The translations under genes were made by a program, and so were the position numbers. The notes below the pieces were generated by a model. The model did not search any database. It had not been told where the DNA came from and was given only the letters and a program-made list of their open reading frames with translations. From NCBI GenBank assembly GCA_963772165.1, contig CAVYWA010000005.1, positions 496,001 to 560,000 on the forward strand: DNA of 64,000 nt, written 5' to 3'. Numbering within the stretch: position 1 is the first letter of the stretch; each line of letters begins with the position of its first letter. This DNA is from JAGVPT01 sp963772165 (lineage in GTDB: Bacteria; Bacteroidota; Ignavibacteria; UBA10030; UBA8401). Below, piece by piece: positions 1 to 9,189 of the stretch.

Positions 1-1223
1 AGAAAATTGCTGACCTTAATCAAATCGCAAAGGACCTCAGCATTTCTGGCTACAGCGATTTACGTAAACAAGAGTTAATATTTAAGATTCTGGAAGCTCA
101 GACCGAGAAGGATGGGCTGACCTTCAGCAAGGGGGTTCTTGAAGTCTTGCCAGACGGATACGGTTTCTTGAGGTCTGTCGACTACAATTACCTTCCTTCC
201 CCGGACGATATTTACGTTTCACCTTCCCAGATTAAAAAATTCAGTCTACGGACGGGAGACACCGTGAGCGGACAAGTCCGCCCGCCGAAAGAAGGTGAGC
301 GCTTTTTTGCGTTGCTTCGTGTTGAAGCGGTGAACGACGAGAACCCCGACACGATTCGCGACCGAGTTCTATTCGACAACCTGACGCCATTATATCCTAA
401 CGAACGGATCAAGCTTGAGACTGCTCCGGGCGAATATGCGATGCGGATCCTCGATTTGTTATCGCCGATCGGCAAGGGGCAGCGCGGCATGATCGTTTCG
501 CCGCCGAAGGCCGGTAAAACGGTTCTCCTTCAGAAGATGGCCAACAGCATTACGCGCAATCATCCGGACGTCAAGCTGATGATGCTGCTTATCGACGAGC
601 GCCCGGAGGAAGTAACGGACATGGAGCGTTCGGTTAGTGCGGAAGTTGTTGCCTCCACGTTCGACGAGCCGCCCGAGCGTCACGTCCAGGTTTCGGACAT
701 GGTGCTTGAAAAAGCGAAGCGGTTGGTTGAAGCAAAGCACGATGTCGTCATCCTCCTCGACAGCATCACGCGCCTGGCGCGCGCTCATAACACCGTCGTT
801 CCGCACTCCGGAAAAATTCTTTCGGGCGGCGTGGACGCAAATGCTTTGCATCGTCCTAAAAGATTCTTTGGCGCTGCGAGGAATATCGAAGAAGGCGGAA
901 GCTTGACGATTATTGCGACTGCTCTTGTCGAAACCGGCAGCAGAATGGACGAGGTGATCTTTGAAGAGTTCAAAGGCACCGGTAATATGGAAATAGTGCT
1001 CGACCGGAAACTCAGCGACAAACGAATCTTCCCGGCCGTCGACGTCAACAGGTCTGGGACGCGTAAAGAAGAAATTCTTATGGGTGAGGATGAACTGAAT
1101 CGCGTCTGGATTTTACGGAAATTCTTGAGCGAATTTACACCCGTTGAAGCGATGGAATTCTTGCTGGAAAAAATGCGCGGGACAAAGGAAAATAAGGATT
1201 TCCTCAAGTCGATGAACAGTTAA
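1..1223 (+). CDS. rho: Transcription termination factor Rho (5' end outside window)
   Basis: Rho is the hexameric RNA-dependent ATPase that ends transcription of untranslated RNA. The reading frame is open to the window edge, so the first residues of the N-terminal helical domain are missing. It continues through the RNA-binding cold-shock-like part (LPDGYGFLRS) to the RecA-type motor, with P-loop SPPKAGKT and Walker B VVILLDSITRLAR. The stretch GGVDANALHRPKRFFGAARN matches the Q- and R-loop region of Rho. The stop is followed directly by an intrinsic terminator, so rho closes its transcript. No long Bacteroidetes-type N-terminal insertion is seen in the part present. Identification is very secure. 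Confidence 0.97.
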   Translation, partial: KIADLNQIAKDLSISGYSDLRKQELIFKILEAQTEKDGLTFSKGVLEVLPDGYGFLRSVDYNYLPSPDDIYVSPSQIKKFSLRTGDTVSGQVRPPKEGERFFALLRVEAVNDENPDTIRDRVLFDNLTPLYPNERIKLETAPGEYAMRILDLLSPIGKGQRGMIVSPPKAGKTVLLQKMANSITRNHPDVKLMMLLIDERPEEVTDMERSVSAEVVASTFDEPPERHVQVSDMVLEKAKRLVEAKHDVVILLDSITRLARAHNTVVPHSGKILSGGVDANALHRPKRFFGAARNIEEGGSLTIIATALVETGSRMDEVIFEEFKGTGNMEIVLDRKLSDKRIFPAVDVNRSGTRKEEILMGEDELNRVWILRKFLSEFTPVEAMEFLLEKMRGTKENKDFLKSMNS

Positions 1224-1247
1224 TGCTCCCTGTGAAACATCATCGTT

Positions 1248-1288
1248 AAAAACCATCCCCAAAGAAAGGGATGGTTTTTTGTTTTTTT
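1248..1288 (+). terminator. Intrinsic terminator after rho
   Basis: An arm AAACCATCCC and its complement GGGATGGTTT flank a short A-rich loop, and a nearly pure T run follows (about 1274-1288). It lies 25 bases after the rho stop codon and separates rho from the thiolase gene. Confidence 0.9.
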
Positions 1289-1449
1289 GAATGCCAGTGA
1301 GTATCGAGCTGAATTTTGTCCTTCTTTCAGTGGGTTTTGAAGACCGGGAGACTTTGACTGAAGGCCCTACCCATGCGTTAAAAGCTCTGTAGTAAATTGT
1401 CTTTTGCCTTTTCATTCCGAGAGTTGTACCTTACCGAAAAAAGATTCAT

Positions 1450-2634
1450 ATGAATGAAGCTGTTATTGTCAGCGCATGCAGAACTCCCATCGGTTCGTTT
1501 GGCGGCGCGTTAAATTCAGTTTCCGCGCCCAAACTTGGTGCGATTGTTATTGAGGAAGCCTTACGACGAGCGGCAGTCTCTAAGGACATTGTTGATGAAG
1601 TGATCATGGGAAATGTGTTGACGGCAGGAGAAGGACAGGCACCCGCTCGTCAGGCGGCGATCTTTGCCGGACTTCCGGCATCGGTTGAATGCATGACGAT
1701 CAACAAAGTGTGCGGCTCGGGAATGAAGGCCATCATGCTCGGCTCGCAGGCGATTCAACTTGGCGACGCAGATGTCGTCGTTGCCGGCGGGATGGAAAGC
1801 ATGTCCAATACTCCGTACTTATTGGAGAAAGCCCGCAGCGGTTACAAGATGGGAAACGCAGAGCTTATTGATTCGATGATCAAGGATGGGCTCTGGGATG
1901 TCTACAATAACTTCCACATGGGAAATGCGGCAGAACTCTGCGCAAAGGAATGTGCTGTTCCGCGCGATGAGCAAGATCGGTTTGCGATGCTCAGTTATCG
2001 GCGCGCCCAGGAGTCTCAAGCTCGCGGGCGCTTTAAAGATGAAATTGTCAAGGTCGGTGTTTCTCAAAAAAATGGAGACGTCGTGTACGTCGAAGAAGAT
2101 GAGGATCCAAAGAAGACCAATTTTGAAAAAATTCCTCTTCTGAAACCGGCGTTCCAAAAAAATGGAACTGTGACTGCCGCCAATTCCTCAAAAATAAACG
2201 ATGGAGCTGCAGCTGTTGTTCTCATGTCTTCCGAGAAAGCGAAATCGCTGGGGCTCAAGCCCCTTGCGAAAATCATCTCAAGTTCATCGTCGGCGAAGAA
2301 GCCTGAATGGTTTACGACCGCACCGGCGGACGTGATTCCAAAAGTATTGAAGAAAGCCGGTTTGACACTGGACCAAATTGATTTGTTTGAAATCAACGAA
2401 GCCTTTGCCGTCGTCGCTCTTGCAGTAAACAAGATTCTTGGCATCGACGTAGAGAAAGTGAATGTCAACGGCGGTGCCGTGGCTCTTGGCCATCCGATCG
2501 GCGCCAGCGGAGCGCGAATTGTTGTAACGCTGATCCATGCCCTGCAACAAAGAAACTTGAAACGGGGTTTGGCAGCAATCTGTATCGGCGGAGGGGAAGC
2601 CAGCGGATTGGTACTGGAAATGATACGACAATGA
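1450..2634 (+). CDS. Acetyl-CoA C-acetyltransferase (thiolase)
   Basis: Thiolase condenses two acetyl-CoA to acetoacetyl-CoA or cleaves 3-ketoacyl-CoA. The 394-residue length is standard. The nucleophilic Cys88 sits in NKVCGSGMKA, His348 in GHPIGASGAR and the second active Cys378 in CIGGGEASGL, so the catalytic set is complete. The next two genes are a 3-hydroxyacyl-CoA dehydrogenase and an acyl-CoA dehydrogenase, which suggests a short-chain fatty-acyl (C4) oxidation or synthesis module. No enoyl-CoA hydratase is present here. Substrate chain length and physiological direction cannot be read from the sequence. Confidence 0.95.
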   Translation: MNEAVIVSACRTPIGSFGGALNSVSAPKLGAIVIEEALRRAAVSKDIVDEVIMGNVLTAGEGQAPARQAAIFAGLPASVECMTINKVCGSGMKAIMLGSQAIQLGDADVVVAGGMESMSNTPYLLEKARSGYKMGNAELIDSMIKDGLWDVYNNFHMGNAAELCAKECAVPRDEQDRFAMLSYRRAQESQARGRFKDEIVKVGVSQKNGDVVYVEEDEDPKKTNFEKIPLLKPAFQKNGTVTAANSSKINDGAAAVVLMSSEKAKSLGLKPLAKIISSSSSAKKPEWFTTAPADVIPKVLKKAGLTLDQIDLFEINEAFAVVALAVNKILGIDVEKVNVNGGAVALGHPIGASGARIVVTLIHALQQRNLKRGLAAICIGGGEASGLVLEMIRQ

Positions 2635-2659
2635 GTCATAATGAATGGGTGATAACGAT

Positions 2660-3523
2660 ATGAAAATCAAAAACATCACGGTGATTGGTGCCGGAACAAT
2701 GGGGAACGGCATTGTCCATGTTTTCGCGCAATATGGTTACAACGTTGTGCTTCATGACATCAGCAAAGAATTGATGGAACGGGGGTTGAAAACAATAGCA
2801 TCCAACCTCGAAAGGCAAATCAAAAAAGGAACCATTACCGAAGAGCAGAAAACAAAAATCCTCCACAGCATCGCGACGTCGGATTTACTTTCGGAGTCCG
2901 TCCGGTCTGCCGACCTTATTATCGAGGCAGCGACTGAGAACAAGAAAATCAAGCTGGATATTTTTAAGGAAGTTGCCGCTGCTGCCCCTGCCTCGGCCAT
3001 ACTTGCTTCGAATACTTCATCGATTTCAATTACGGAGATTGCGGCAGCAACGAACCATCCTGACCGCGTGATCGGAATGCATTTTATGAACCCCGTCCCC
3101 GTTATGAAGCTCGTTGAGATCATTCGCGGGCTTTCTACGGCGAATGAGACGTTCCAGACGGTGAAGGCGGTCACTGAATCGTTGGAGAAAACCCCCGTTG
3201 AGGTGAACGATTTTCCCGGTTTTGTTTCAAACAGAATTCTCCTTCCTATGCTGAATGAAGCGATGTATTGTGTGATGGAGGGAGTCGCGACGCCTGAATC
3301 AATCGACACTGTTATGAAACTAGGGATGAATCATCCGATGGGTCCGCTCGCGTTAGCCGATTTCATCGGACTTGATGTTTGCTTATCAATCATGAATGTT
3401 CTCCATGAAGGGCTTGGTGATTCTAAGTATCGTCCTTGTCCACTCTTAAAAAAAATGGTTGCTGCCGGACATCTTGGAAGAAAGACGGGGAAGGGGTTTT
3501 ACGATTATGAGGCGGCAAAGTAA
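2660..3523 (+). CDS. 3-hydroxybutyryl-CoA / 3-hydroxyacyl-CoA dehydrogenase
   Basis: This NAD(P)-dependent enzyme interconverts 3-hydroxyacyl-CoA and 3-oxoacyl-CoA. The N-terminal Rossmann motif is VIGAGTMGNG (residues 8-17). The signature around the catalytic His (GMHFMNPVPVMKLVE, His141) and the C-terminal helical domain (DFPGFVSNRIL, NHPMGPLALADFIGLD) are typical of HbdH/PaaH, and 287 residues is the family length. An in-frame ATG lies five codons upstream at 2645, but the family normally begins close to the Rossmann strand and a GGGTGAT stretch precedes 2660, so 2660 is preferred. The gene is 25 bases after the thiolase and very likely co-transcribed with it. Confidence 0.93.
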   Translation: MKIKNITVIGAGTMGNGIVHVFAQYGYNVVLHDISKELMERGLKTIASNLERQIKKGTITEEQKTKILHSIATSDLLSESVRSADLIIEAATENKKIKLDIFKEVAAAAPASAILASNTSSISITEIAAATNHPDRVIGMHFMNPVPVMKLVEIIRGLSTANETFQTVKAVTESLEKTPVEVNDFPGFVSNRILLPMLNEAMYCVMEGVATPESIDTVMKLGMNHPMGPLALADFIGLDVCLSIMNVLHEGLGDSKYRPCPLLKKMVAAGHLGRKTGKGFYDYEAAK

Positions 3524-3623
3524 ATTTTAGCTTTTGGGTGTTGTCTCTTGGCTTAAGAAGTCCAAGACCTAATGCCTAAAGGCTAATAACTTGTGAATCG
3601 ATTAAGAAATTTTGATAACAGCT

Positions 3624-4763
3624 ATGAATTTTGAATTCAACGAAACTCAAAGAATGATTCGCGAAACTGCGCGCCAATTTGCGCACGATGAATTGGCGGC
3701 GACGGCAGAATCGCGTGACGAAAAAGAAGAATTTCCGTATGAGGCGGTCAAGAAACTGGGGGAATTGGGGTTTATGGGAATGATGGTTCCCGAACAATAC
3801 GGCGGTGCAGGGCTTGACACTGTCAGTTACTCGCTTGCCGTCGAGGAAATCTCCCGCGTCGACGCGTCGTGCGGGGTGATCATGTCCGTGAATAATTCCC
3901 TCGTCTGTTATGGGATCAACGAATTTGGGAACGAGGAACAGAAGCAGAAGTTCTTGACACCCCTTGCGTCAGGAAAAAAGCTCGGCGCGTTTGCACTTTC
4001 AGAACCGGAAGCAGGAAGCGATGCTACCAACCAGCGCACAACGGCAGTCCGGGATGGAGATTATTACGTTCTTAATGGGATTAAGAATTGGATAACGAAC
4101 GGTTTCAACGCTGATTTTGTCCTTGTGATGGCTGCGACCGAACCGGCGAAAGGAAGCCACGGTATCAGCACGTTTGTAATTGAAAAGGGAATGCCCGGAT
4201 TCAGCGTCGGCAAAAAAGAACGGAAGCTTGGAATTCGCAGCTCCGACACCGTATCGATCGCATTTCAAGACGTGCGTGTTCCGGCGGCGAACAGAATTGG
4301 CGAAGAGGGTTTCGGGTTTAAGTTTGCGATGAAGACGCTGGATGGCGGGCGCATTGGGATTGCATCACAGGCGGTTGGCATAGCTCAAGCAAGTCTTGAT
4401 GCAGCGTTGAAGTATTCAAAAGAACGGAAAGCATTTGACCAGCCGTTAGCAAGCCTGCAGGCTATCCAATTCAAGATTGCCGATATGGCCACCGATATCG
4501 ATGCCGCTCGTCTATTGACGCTGCGGGCTGCCGGGACAAAAGATTCTGGGGGAAGGTTTACGCAACATGCAGCGATGGCAAAACTTTTCGCGTCAAAAAT
4601 TGCTGTCAAATGTGCTCTCGAAGCCATCCAGATTCACGGCGGCTATGGATATATTCGCGAATACAATGTCGAACGGTACCTTCGCGATGCCAAGATCACT
4701 GAGATATACGAAGGGACGTCGGAAATTCAGCGCATTGTTATCGCCCGGTCGCTGCTACAGTAG
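3624..4763 (+). CDS. Acyl-CoA dehydrogenase (short-chain/butyryl-type)
   Basis: This FAD flavoprotein oxidises acyl-CoA to trans-2-enoyl-CoA. It has 379 residues with the three-domain ACAD layout. Family signatures include GAFALSEPEAGSD, the FAD/substrate loop around NGIKNWITNG, and the C-terminal IYEGTSEIQRIVIAR with the catalytic base at Glu363 (the SCAD/butyryl-CoA dehydrogenase position). A TTG four codons upstream (3612) is possible, but the ATG gives the standard N terminus MNFEFNETQ. About 100 bases separate it from the dehydrogenase upstream. No electron-transfer flavoprotein genes are visible nearby. Confidence 0.93.
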   Translation: MNFEFNETQRMIRETARQFAHDELAATAESRDEKEEFPYEAVKKLGELGFMGMMVPEQYGGAGLDTVSYSLAVEEISRVDASCGVIMSVNNSLVCYGINEFGNEEQKQKFLTPLASGKKLGAFALSEPEAGSDATNQRTTAVRDGDYYVLNGIKNWITNGFNADFVLVMAATEPAKGSHGISTFVIEKGMPGFSVGKKERKLGIRSSDTVSIAFQDVRVPAANRIGEEGFGFKFAMKTLDGGRIGIASQAVGIAQASLDAALKYSKERKAFDQPLASLQAIQFKIADMATDIDAARLLTLRAAGTKDSGGRFTQHAAMAKLFASKIAVKCALEAIQIHGGYGYIREYNVERYLRDAKITEIYEGTSEIQRIVIARSLLQ

Positions 4764-4880
4764 GAAATGAGCAAATTGGGTCCGTCCATTGCTTATTGTT
4801 AGCCCGCCAATGTTGCTTTGACATCGGCGCAAATGCCATTAATTCGGAAGTCACTAAACTTATTCAGGGAGGAGGGCGTT

Positions 4881-6389
4881 ATGTCATCCGATGTGAATAG
4901 TGCTGTCGTGTCGCAAAAGGAAAGCATCCCAAAAGAAAGTCGGAGGCTGAAGAATTACATCGGAGGGAAATGGATGGCTTCTTCTGCGGCAGAATATCTG
5001 CCTGTAATGAATCCCTCAATCGGCCAGGACATTGCCGAAGTACCGCTTTCCGGTATCCGCGATCTTGAAGAAACAGTAACGGCTGCCGGTCGGGCATTTC
5101 AATCTTGGTCTACTATGCCGATCAAAGAACGGGCGCAGATTTTTTATCGGTATAAAGCTTTGCTGGAGAAAAATACTCAAGCGCTGGCGGAAGTAGTCCA
5201 CGAAGAAAACGGCAAGACAATGAGCGAAGCCATAGCCGAGATTGAGAAGTCGATTGAAGTAACAGAATTTGCCTGTTCGGTGCCGCAGCTTGCCGCAGGA
5301 GAAATCTTAGAAGTGAGCAAGGGAGTTGAATGCCGGATTGATCGTTATCCTCTTGGAGTGGTTGCGAGCATCACGCCTTTTAATTTCCCCAATATGGTAC
5401 CTCATTGGACGATTCCCAATGCACTGGTTTTGGGGAATACCCTGATTCTCAAGCCATCGGAACAAGTGCCGTTGAGTGCCTGCAAAATTGCAGACCTCTT
5501 GAAAGAAGCTGGACTACCGGACGGCGTGTTCAATATCGTCAATGGATCACGGGCGGTTGTTGAAGCGATATGCGACCATCCTGGAATCCAAGCCGTTTCG
5601 TTTGTGGGCTCAACGCGCGTTGCGAAAATTGTCTACACACGGGCAACAGCACAGCTGAAACGGGCATTATGCCTTGGCGGCGCAAAGAATCACTTAATTG
5701 TCCTTCCCGATGCAAACGAGGAGATGACCGCTTCCAATGTTGCAGCATCTATGAGCGGTTGTGCCGGACAGCGATGTATGGCGGCATCGGCAATGGTCGC
5801 GGTTGGTGATGTTGAGCGGATCATCCAAAAGTTGTGCGATGAAGCGAAGAAGATTGTTCCGGGGAAAAATCTTGGCGCTGTGATTTCGAAAAAGGCAAAA
5901 GAAAGAATCGAAGGGTACATCAGTGAAGCCGAAAAGCAAGGCGCCAAAGTCCTTGTGGATGGAAGAAATGCGGTTGTCCCGGGAAAAGAAAACGGCTATT
6001 ATGTTGGACCCACGATCATCGATTTTGTCCGGCCGGAGATGAAGATTGCACAGGAAGAGGTTTTTGGGCCGGTCCTTTCGATTATCCGGACAAAAAACGT
6101 TGATGAGGCCATCAAAATTGAAAATAGTTCGCCGTACGGGAATGCCGCTTCGGTTTTTACGCAAAGCGGAGGCATGGCTCGATACGTTATTGAACGGGCG
6201 AGTGCGGGAATGATCGGCGTAAATATCGGGGTACCGGTTCCGAGAGAGCCGTTCTCGTTTGGCGGTTGGAACGAATCGAAATTCGGAGCCGGAGATATTA
6301 CGGGAAAGAGCTCGATCGAATTTTTCACAAAGCTGAAGAAAACCACGACGAAATGGAATCCTGAATCGAAAGTGAATTGGATGAGTTGA
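4881..6389 (+). CDS. mmsA: Methylmalonate-/malonate-semialdehyde dehydrogenase (CoA-acylating)
   Basis: This aldehyde dehydrogenase oxidises malonate semialdehyde or methylmalonate semialdehyde with CoA and NAD+, giving acetyl-CoA or propionyl-CoA. The MmsA-specific catalytic motif GCAGQRCMA carries Cys299, and GVVASITPFNFPNMVPHW and SFVGSTRVAK are characteristic. ATG 4881 is chosen because GGGAGGAGG lies six bases upstream; longer in-frame starts such as 4818 lack a site. The product fits the end of the reductive pyrimidine pathway encoded on the opposite strand (7147-17000), where beta-alanine is transaminated to malonate semialdehyde. It can also serve valine breakdown. Confidence 0.93.
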   Translation: MSSDVNSAVVSQKESIPKESRRLKNYIGGKWMASSAAEYLPVMNPSIGQDIAEVPLSGIRDLEETVTAAGRAFQSWSTMPIKERAQIFYRYKALLEKNTQALAEVVHEENGKTMSEAIAEIEKSIEVTEFACSVPQLAAGEILEVSKGVECRIDRYPLGVVASITPFNFPNMVPHWTIPNALVLGNTLILKPSEQVPLSACKIADLLKEAGLPDGVFNIVNGSRAVVEAICDHPGIQAVSFVGSTRVAKIVYTRATAQLKRALCLGGAKNHLIVLPDANEEMTASNVAASMSGCAGQRCMAASAMVAVGDVERIIQKLCDEAKKIVPGKNLGAVISKKAKERIEGYISEAEKQGAKVLVDGRNAVVPGKENGYYVGPTIIDFVRPEMKIAQEEVFGPVLSIIRTKNVDEAIKIENSSPYGNAASVFTQSGGMARYVIERASAGMIGVNIGVPVPREPFSFGGWNESKFGAGDITGKSSIEFFTKLKKTTTKWNPESKVNWMS

Positions 6390-6437
6390 TTCGAAAGGGG
6401 ACGATGCCCTTGGTTTTAGCATTTAAGTGAAAAAACA

Positions 6438-7100
6438 ATGCATCCATGTTGTCATTCTGGCGCATGCGGTCCGACAGACAAATTTTTTTCCCGATGGTCG
6501 AAGCGCTATGCAAAGAGCTTTCGCAAAAACGGACTCGAGAAAACCCAGCGTTATCTCTTAGAAGGCGTTTGCAAAGAACCTGTGGCATCGAAAGAAATCC
6601 TTGACATCGGTTGCGGTGTAGGAGCTCTTCATATCACACTCTTACGTGAAGGCGCGGGCTCCGCTACGGGAATTGATATTTCTGAAGGGATGCTGGAGCA
6701 GGCAAAAAAATTGGCAGTGGAAAATCATTTAGAGGGCAAAACCCGCTACGTTCTCGGCGATTTCGTTGAGGAATCAGAACTGATGAAAGAGGGGGATATT
6801 ACGTTCTTGGATAAGGTGGTATGTTGTTACAAAGACTACGGCACGCTTATCGAACGCTCAACCGCAAAGACAAAGTCAGTCTACGCACTCAGCCATCCAA
6901 AGAACACCTTGCTGATGGAGTCGATTTTTAAACTCCAGATTTTTATCCTGAAATTGTCCCGGGGTTCGTTTTACCCTTTCTGGCACGATTGGAATGATGT
7001 TCATCGAATAATTCTCCGTCAAGGATTTCAATTGATGTACTCGAATTCAACGGTTGCATGGCAGGTCTTGGTCTATAAAAGGATCAATCCTTGTCCATGA
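6438..7100 (+). CDS. Class I SAM-dependent methyltransferase
   Basis: A 220-residue protein with a Rossmann-type methyltransferase core. Motif I is ILDIGCGVGALH (about residues 55-66), followed by the acidic strand GSATGIDISEGML and the motif LGDFVEE. The N terminus has three cysteines (CCHSGAC), which could bind a metal; this is only a pattern. Overall it resembles the stand-alone methyltransferases annotated as Mg-protoporphyrin-like, but no substrate can be assigned. It is 48 bases after mmsA on the same strand and runs convergently into the pyrimidine operon, whose last gene ends 47 bases away. Confidence 0.82.
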   Translation: MHPCCHSGACGPTDKFFSRWSKRYAKSFRKNGLEKTQRYLLEGVCKEPVASKEILDIGCGVGALHITLLREGAGSATGIDISEGMLEQAKKLAVENHLEGKTRYVLGDFVEESELMKEGDITFLDKVVCCYKDYGTLIERSTAKTKSVYALSHPKNTLLMESIFKLQIFILKLSRGSFYPFWHDWNDVHRIILRQGFQLMYSNSTVAWQVLVYKRINPCP

Positions 7101-7146
7101 TCGCAATGGAGCTTCGACCCTCCTCCTATCTGCGACTTCTGCTACG

Positions 7147-8637
7147 TCATCTCTTCTTTGTCGTCAGCGCTGCATACACAACGAACGCAACAATAAATCC
7201 AACAAACCACGCATAGCTGTAGATATTCATCAGGAATGAACCGGCTGAAGCAGGGTCGATGATTTTTATCGTACCGAGAAAGCCGGGAACGCTTGGCGCA
7301 ACTCCTAAAACAAGCGCTATGATTGCAGCAGGATTGAATCCATCGATGTATGAATACTCACCATGCGTCTTATAGAGGTCGATTGGATGGAGCAGGGTCC
7401 GCCGCATGAAAAAATAATCGCAGATCAGAATCCCGCCGATGGGCCCGAGGAGGGCAGAATATCCGACAAGCCATGTAAAAATATATCCGCTCGGGTCTGC
7501 GACCAGTTTCCATGGCTGGATCAATATTCCTATGATTCCGGTCATCAGCCCGCCGATGCGAAAAGTTATCCTCGACGGCCAAAGATTGGAAAAATCGTTT
7601 GCCGGACTGACCACGTTCGCTGCAAGATTCGTCGCTAACGTTGCAAGGCATAACGCAAACAAGGAGACTAAAAGTACGAGGGGATTTGTAAAGCGAGAAA
7701 TCAAAACGACGGGATCCCAGATTGGAAATCCTCCGTAAATAACAATCGTTGCAGACGTGACGGCAACACCGATGAAAGAATAGAGTGCCATCGTGGTTGG
7801 CAGCCCGATTGCTTGTCCCAGTATCTGATCTCGCTGGGTGCGCGAGTAGCGTGTAAAGTCGGGGATATTGAGTGACAGCGTGGCCCAGAAGCCGATCATC
7901 CCAGTCAACGAGGGGAAGAACACCTTCCAGAATTCTCCTTCTTTTAGTCCTCCAGGAACGAATTGTGAGGGCTGCGACAACATCGGTCCGAATCCGCCCG
8001 CTTGATAATATGCCCATCCGAGCAAAACGAGACCCAGCAGTATCAAAAGCGGCGCTTTGATGTTGAGGAGAAATCGGATTGATTCGATTCCTTTGTAAAT
8101 CACAAGCATGTTGACTCCCCAAAAAAATAAGAAACAAACAAGCTGGGGGGTGTTGATGCCGGCGAGCCACACCGGCAGCGAGTTCCAAGACGGCACATAA
8201 ATCGTGATCATTTTATAGATTGCCCAGCCGCCGATCCAGCTTTGAATACCGAACCAGCCACAAGCGACGAGCGCGCGGAGCAATGCGGGAATGTTTGCGC
8301 CGCGTATGCCGAACGATGCTCGACAGTACACCGGGAATGGAATGCCGTACTTCGTCCCCGCGTGGGCGTTGAGCACCATCGGTATCAATACGATCGCGTT
8401 GCCGAGAAAGACGGTCAGGACCGCCTCGTACCAGTTCATCCCCTCGGAAATGAGTGACGAAGCGAGCATGTACGTCGGAATGCAGGCGGACATTGAAATC
8501 CACAGTGCGGCAATATCATAGGTTCCCCATTTGCGTTGCGAGATTTTCGTGGGTGCGATATCGTCGTTGATGAGCGAGCTGCTTTGGAGAGCGGAGAGGT
8601 CGACTTCAACAATTCCAGAGCGTGTTGAATCGGGCAT
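7147..8637 (-). CDS. NCS1 family nucleobase/hydantoin/allantoin permease
   Basis: A twelve-helix integral membrane symporter of the nucleobase:cation symporter-1 family (496 residues), which imports uracil, cytosine, allantoin or hydantoins. The residues that contact the ligand in Mhp1-type carriers appear conserved: Trp and Gln in GWFGIQSWIGG, Trp in IGFWATLSLNIPDF, and Asn in ATNLAANVVSPANDFSN. It is the last gene of the reductive pyrimidine catabolic operon, so uptake of uracil, thymine or dihydropyrimidines is the likely role. The exact substrate is inferred from context. Confidence 0.92.
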   Translation of the reverse strand: MPDSTRSGIVEVDLSALQSSSLINDDIAPTKISQRKWGTYDIAALWISMSACIPTYMLASSLISEGMNWYEAVLTVFLGNAIVLIPMVLNAHAGTKYGIPFPVYCRASFGIRGANIPALLRALVACGWFGIQSWIGGWAIYKMITIYVPSWNSLPVWLAGINTPQLVCFLFFWGVNMLVIYKGIESIRFLLNIKAPLLILLGLVLLGWAYYQAGGFGPMLSQPSQFVPGGLKEGEFWKVFFPSLTGMIGFWATLSLNIPDFTRYSRTQRDQILGQAIGLPTTMALYSFIGVAVTSATIVIYGGFPIWDPVVLISRFTNPLVLLVSLFALCLATLATNLAANVVSPANDFSNLWPSRITFRIGGLMTGIIGILIQPWKLVADPSGYIFTWLVGYSALLGPIGGILICDYFFMRRTLLHPIDLYKTHGEYSYIDGFNPAAIIALVLGVAPSVPGFLGTIKIIDPASAGSFLMNIYSYAWFVGFIVAFVVYAALTTKKR

Positions 8638-8686
8638 AGTTATTGTTTCAATGATAGAGAGGGAATAGGCGCTTGCGTAGCGTACA

Positions 8687-9127
8687 TCATAGAGCTTCTT
8701 CTTTTTCCCAGAGTTTTTTGTGCCACATCGTCAAAATCATTCCGCCGAGAACGAAATTGACAAACTGGTAACCGCTATCGACAGCCCAGAGTGTCCACGG
8801 CTGCATCTGGTAGCGGTTTGTGATGCCCATGATCGTTGCGACGAATCCGAACCAATTCCAAAACCCTACCATTGCCCCTTCCATCGGCGTTCGCGCTTTT
8901 GCGTAGGCAAGTGCATGAACAAGAATCCATGAAACGGCGAGATAAGCTAAAAACGTCAGACCGTACGCTTTCCACGGGCTTATCTTCGAGGCCATCTCCA
9001 TTGTGATGCCCGTGAGCTGCATCCATTTCGTTCCGAAGAGAATCGGCGAATACCAAACCGCGCCTAATAAAAATTGTATAAATGCCGTCACCAGAACCGC
9101 AACGTAATTAATTTGGGGCCGCTCCAT
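8687..9127 (-). CDS. DUF1761 family membrane protein
   Basis: A 146-residue protein with four predicted membrane helices. The N-terminal pattern (NYVAVLVTAFIQFLLGAVWY SP, then the WMQLTG segment) matches the DUF1761 family, whose function is unknown. A good ribosome site (GGAGATAAAGTT before ATG) supports the start. It lies between the dihydropyrimidinase and the NCS1 permease in the same operon, which suggests a role linked to pyrimidine uptake or breakdown, or to membrane adaptation. Nothing in the sequence shows catalysis. Confidence 0.85.
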   Translation of the reverse strand: MERPQINYVAVLVTAFIQFLLGAVWYSPILFGTKWMQLTGITMEMASKISPWKAYGLTFLAYLAVSWILVHALAYAKARTPMEGAMVGFWNWFGFVATIMGITNRYQMQPWTLWAVDSGYQFVNFVLGGMILTMWHKKLWEKEEAL

Positions 9128-9189
9128 AACTTTATCTCCGGCTTGAATGAGTGGATGAAGTTATTAGGTGGATTGAAACGCGCTTGTTT

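Noticed and set aside
5694..6422. Long open frame (242 codons) on the minus strand opposite mmsA
   Set aside because: Lies entirely antisense to a well-supported dehydrogenase gene and shows no recognisable domain; typical shadow of a GC-biased third position.
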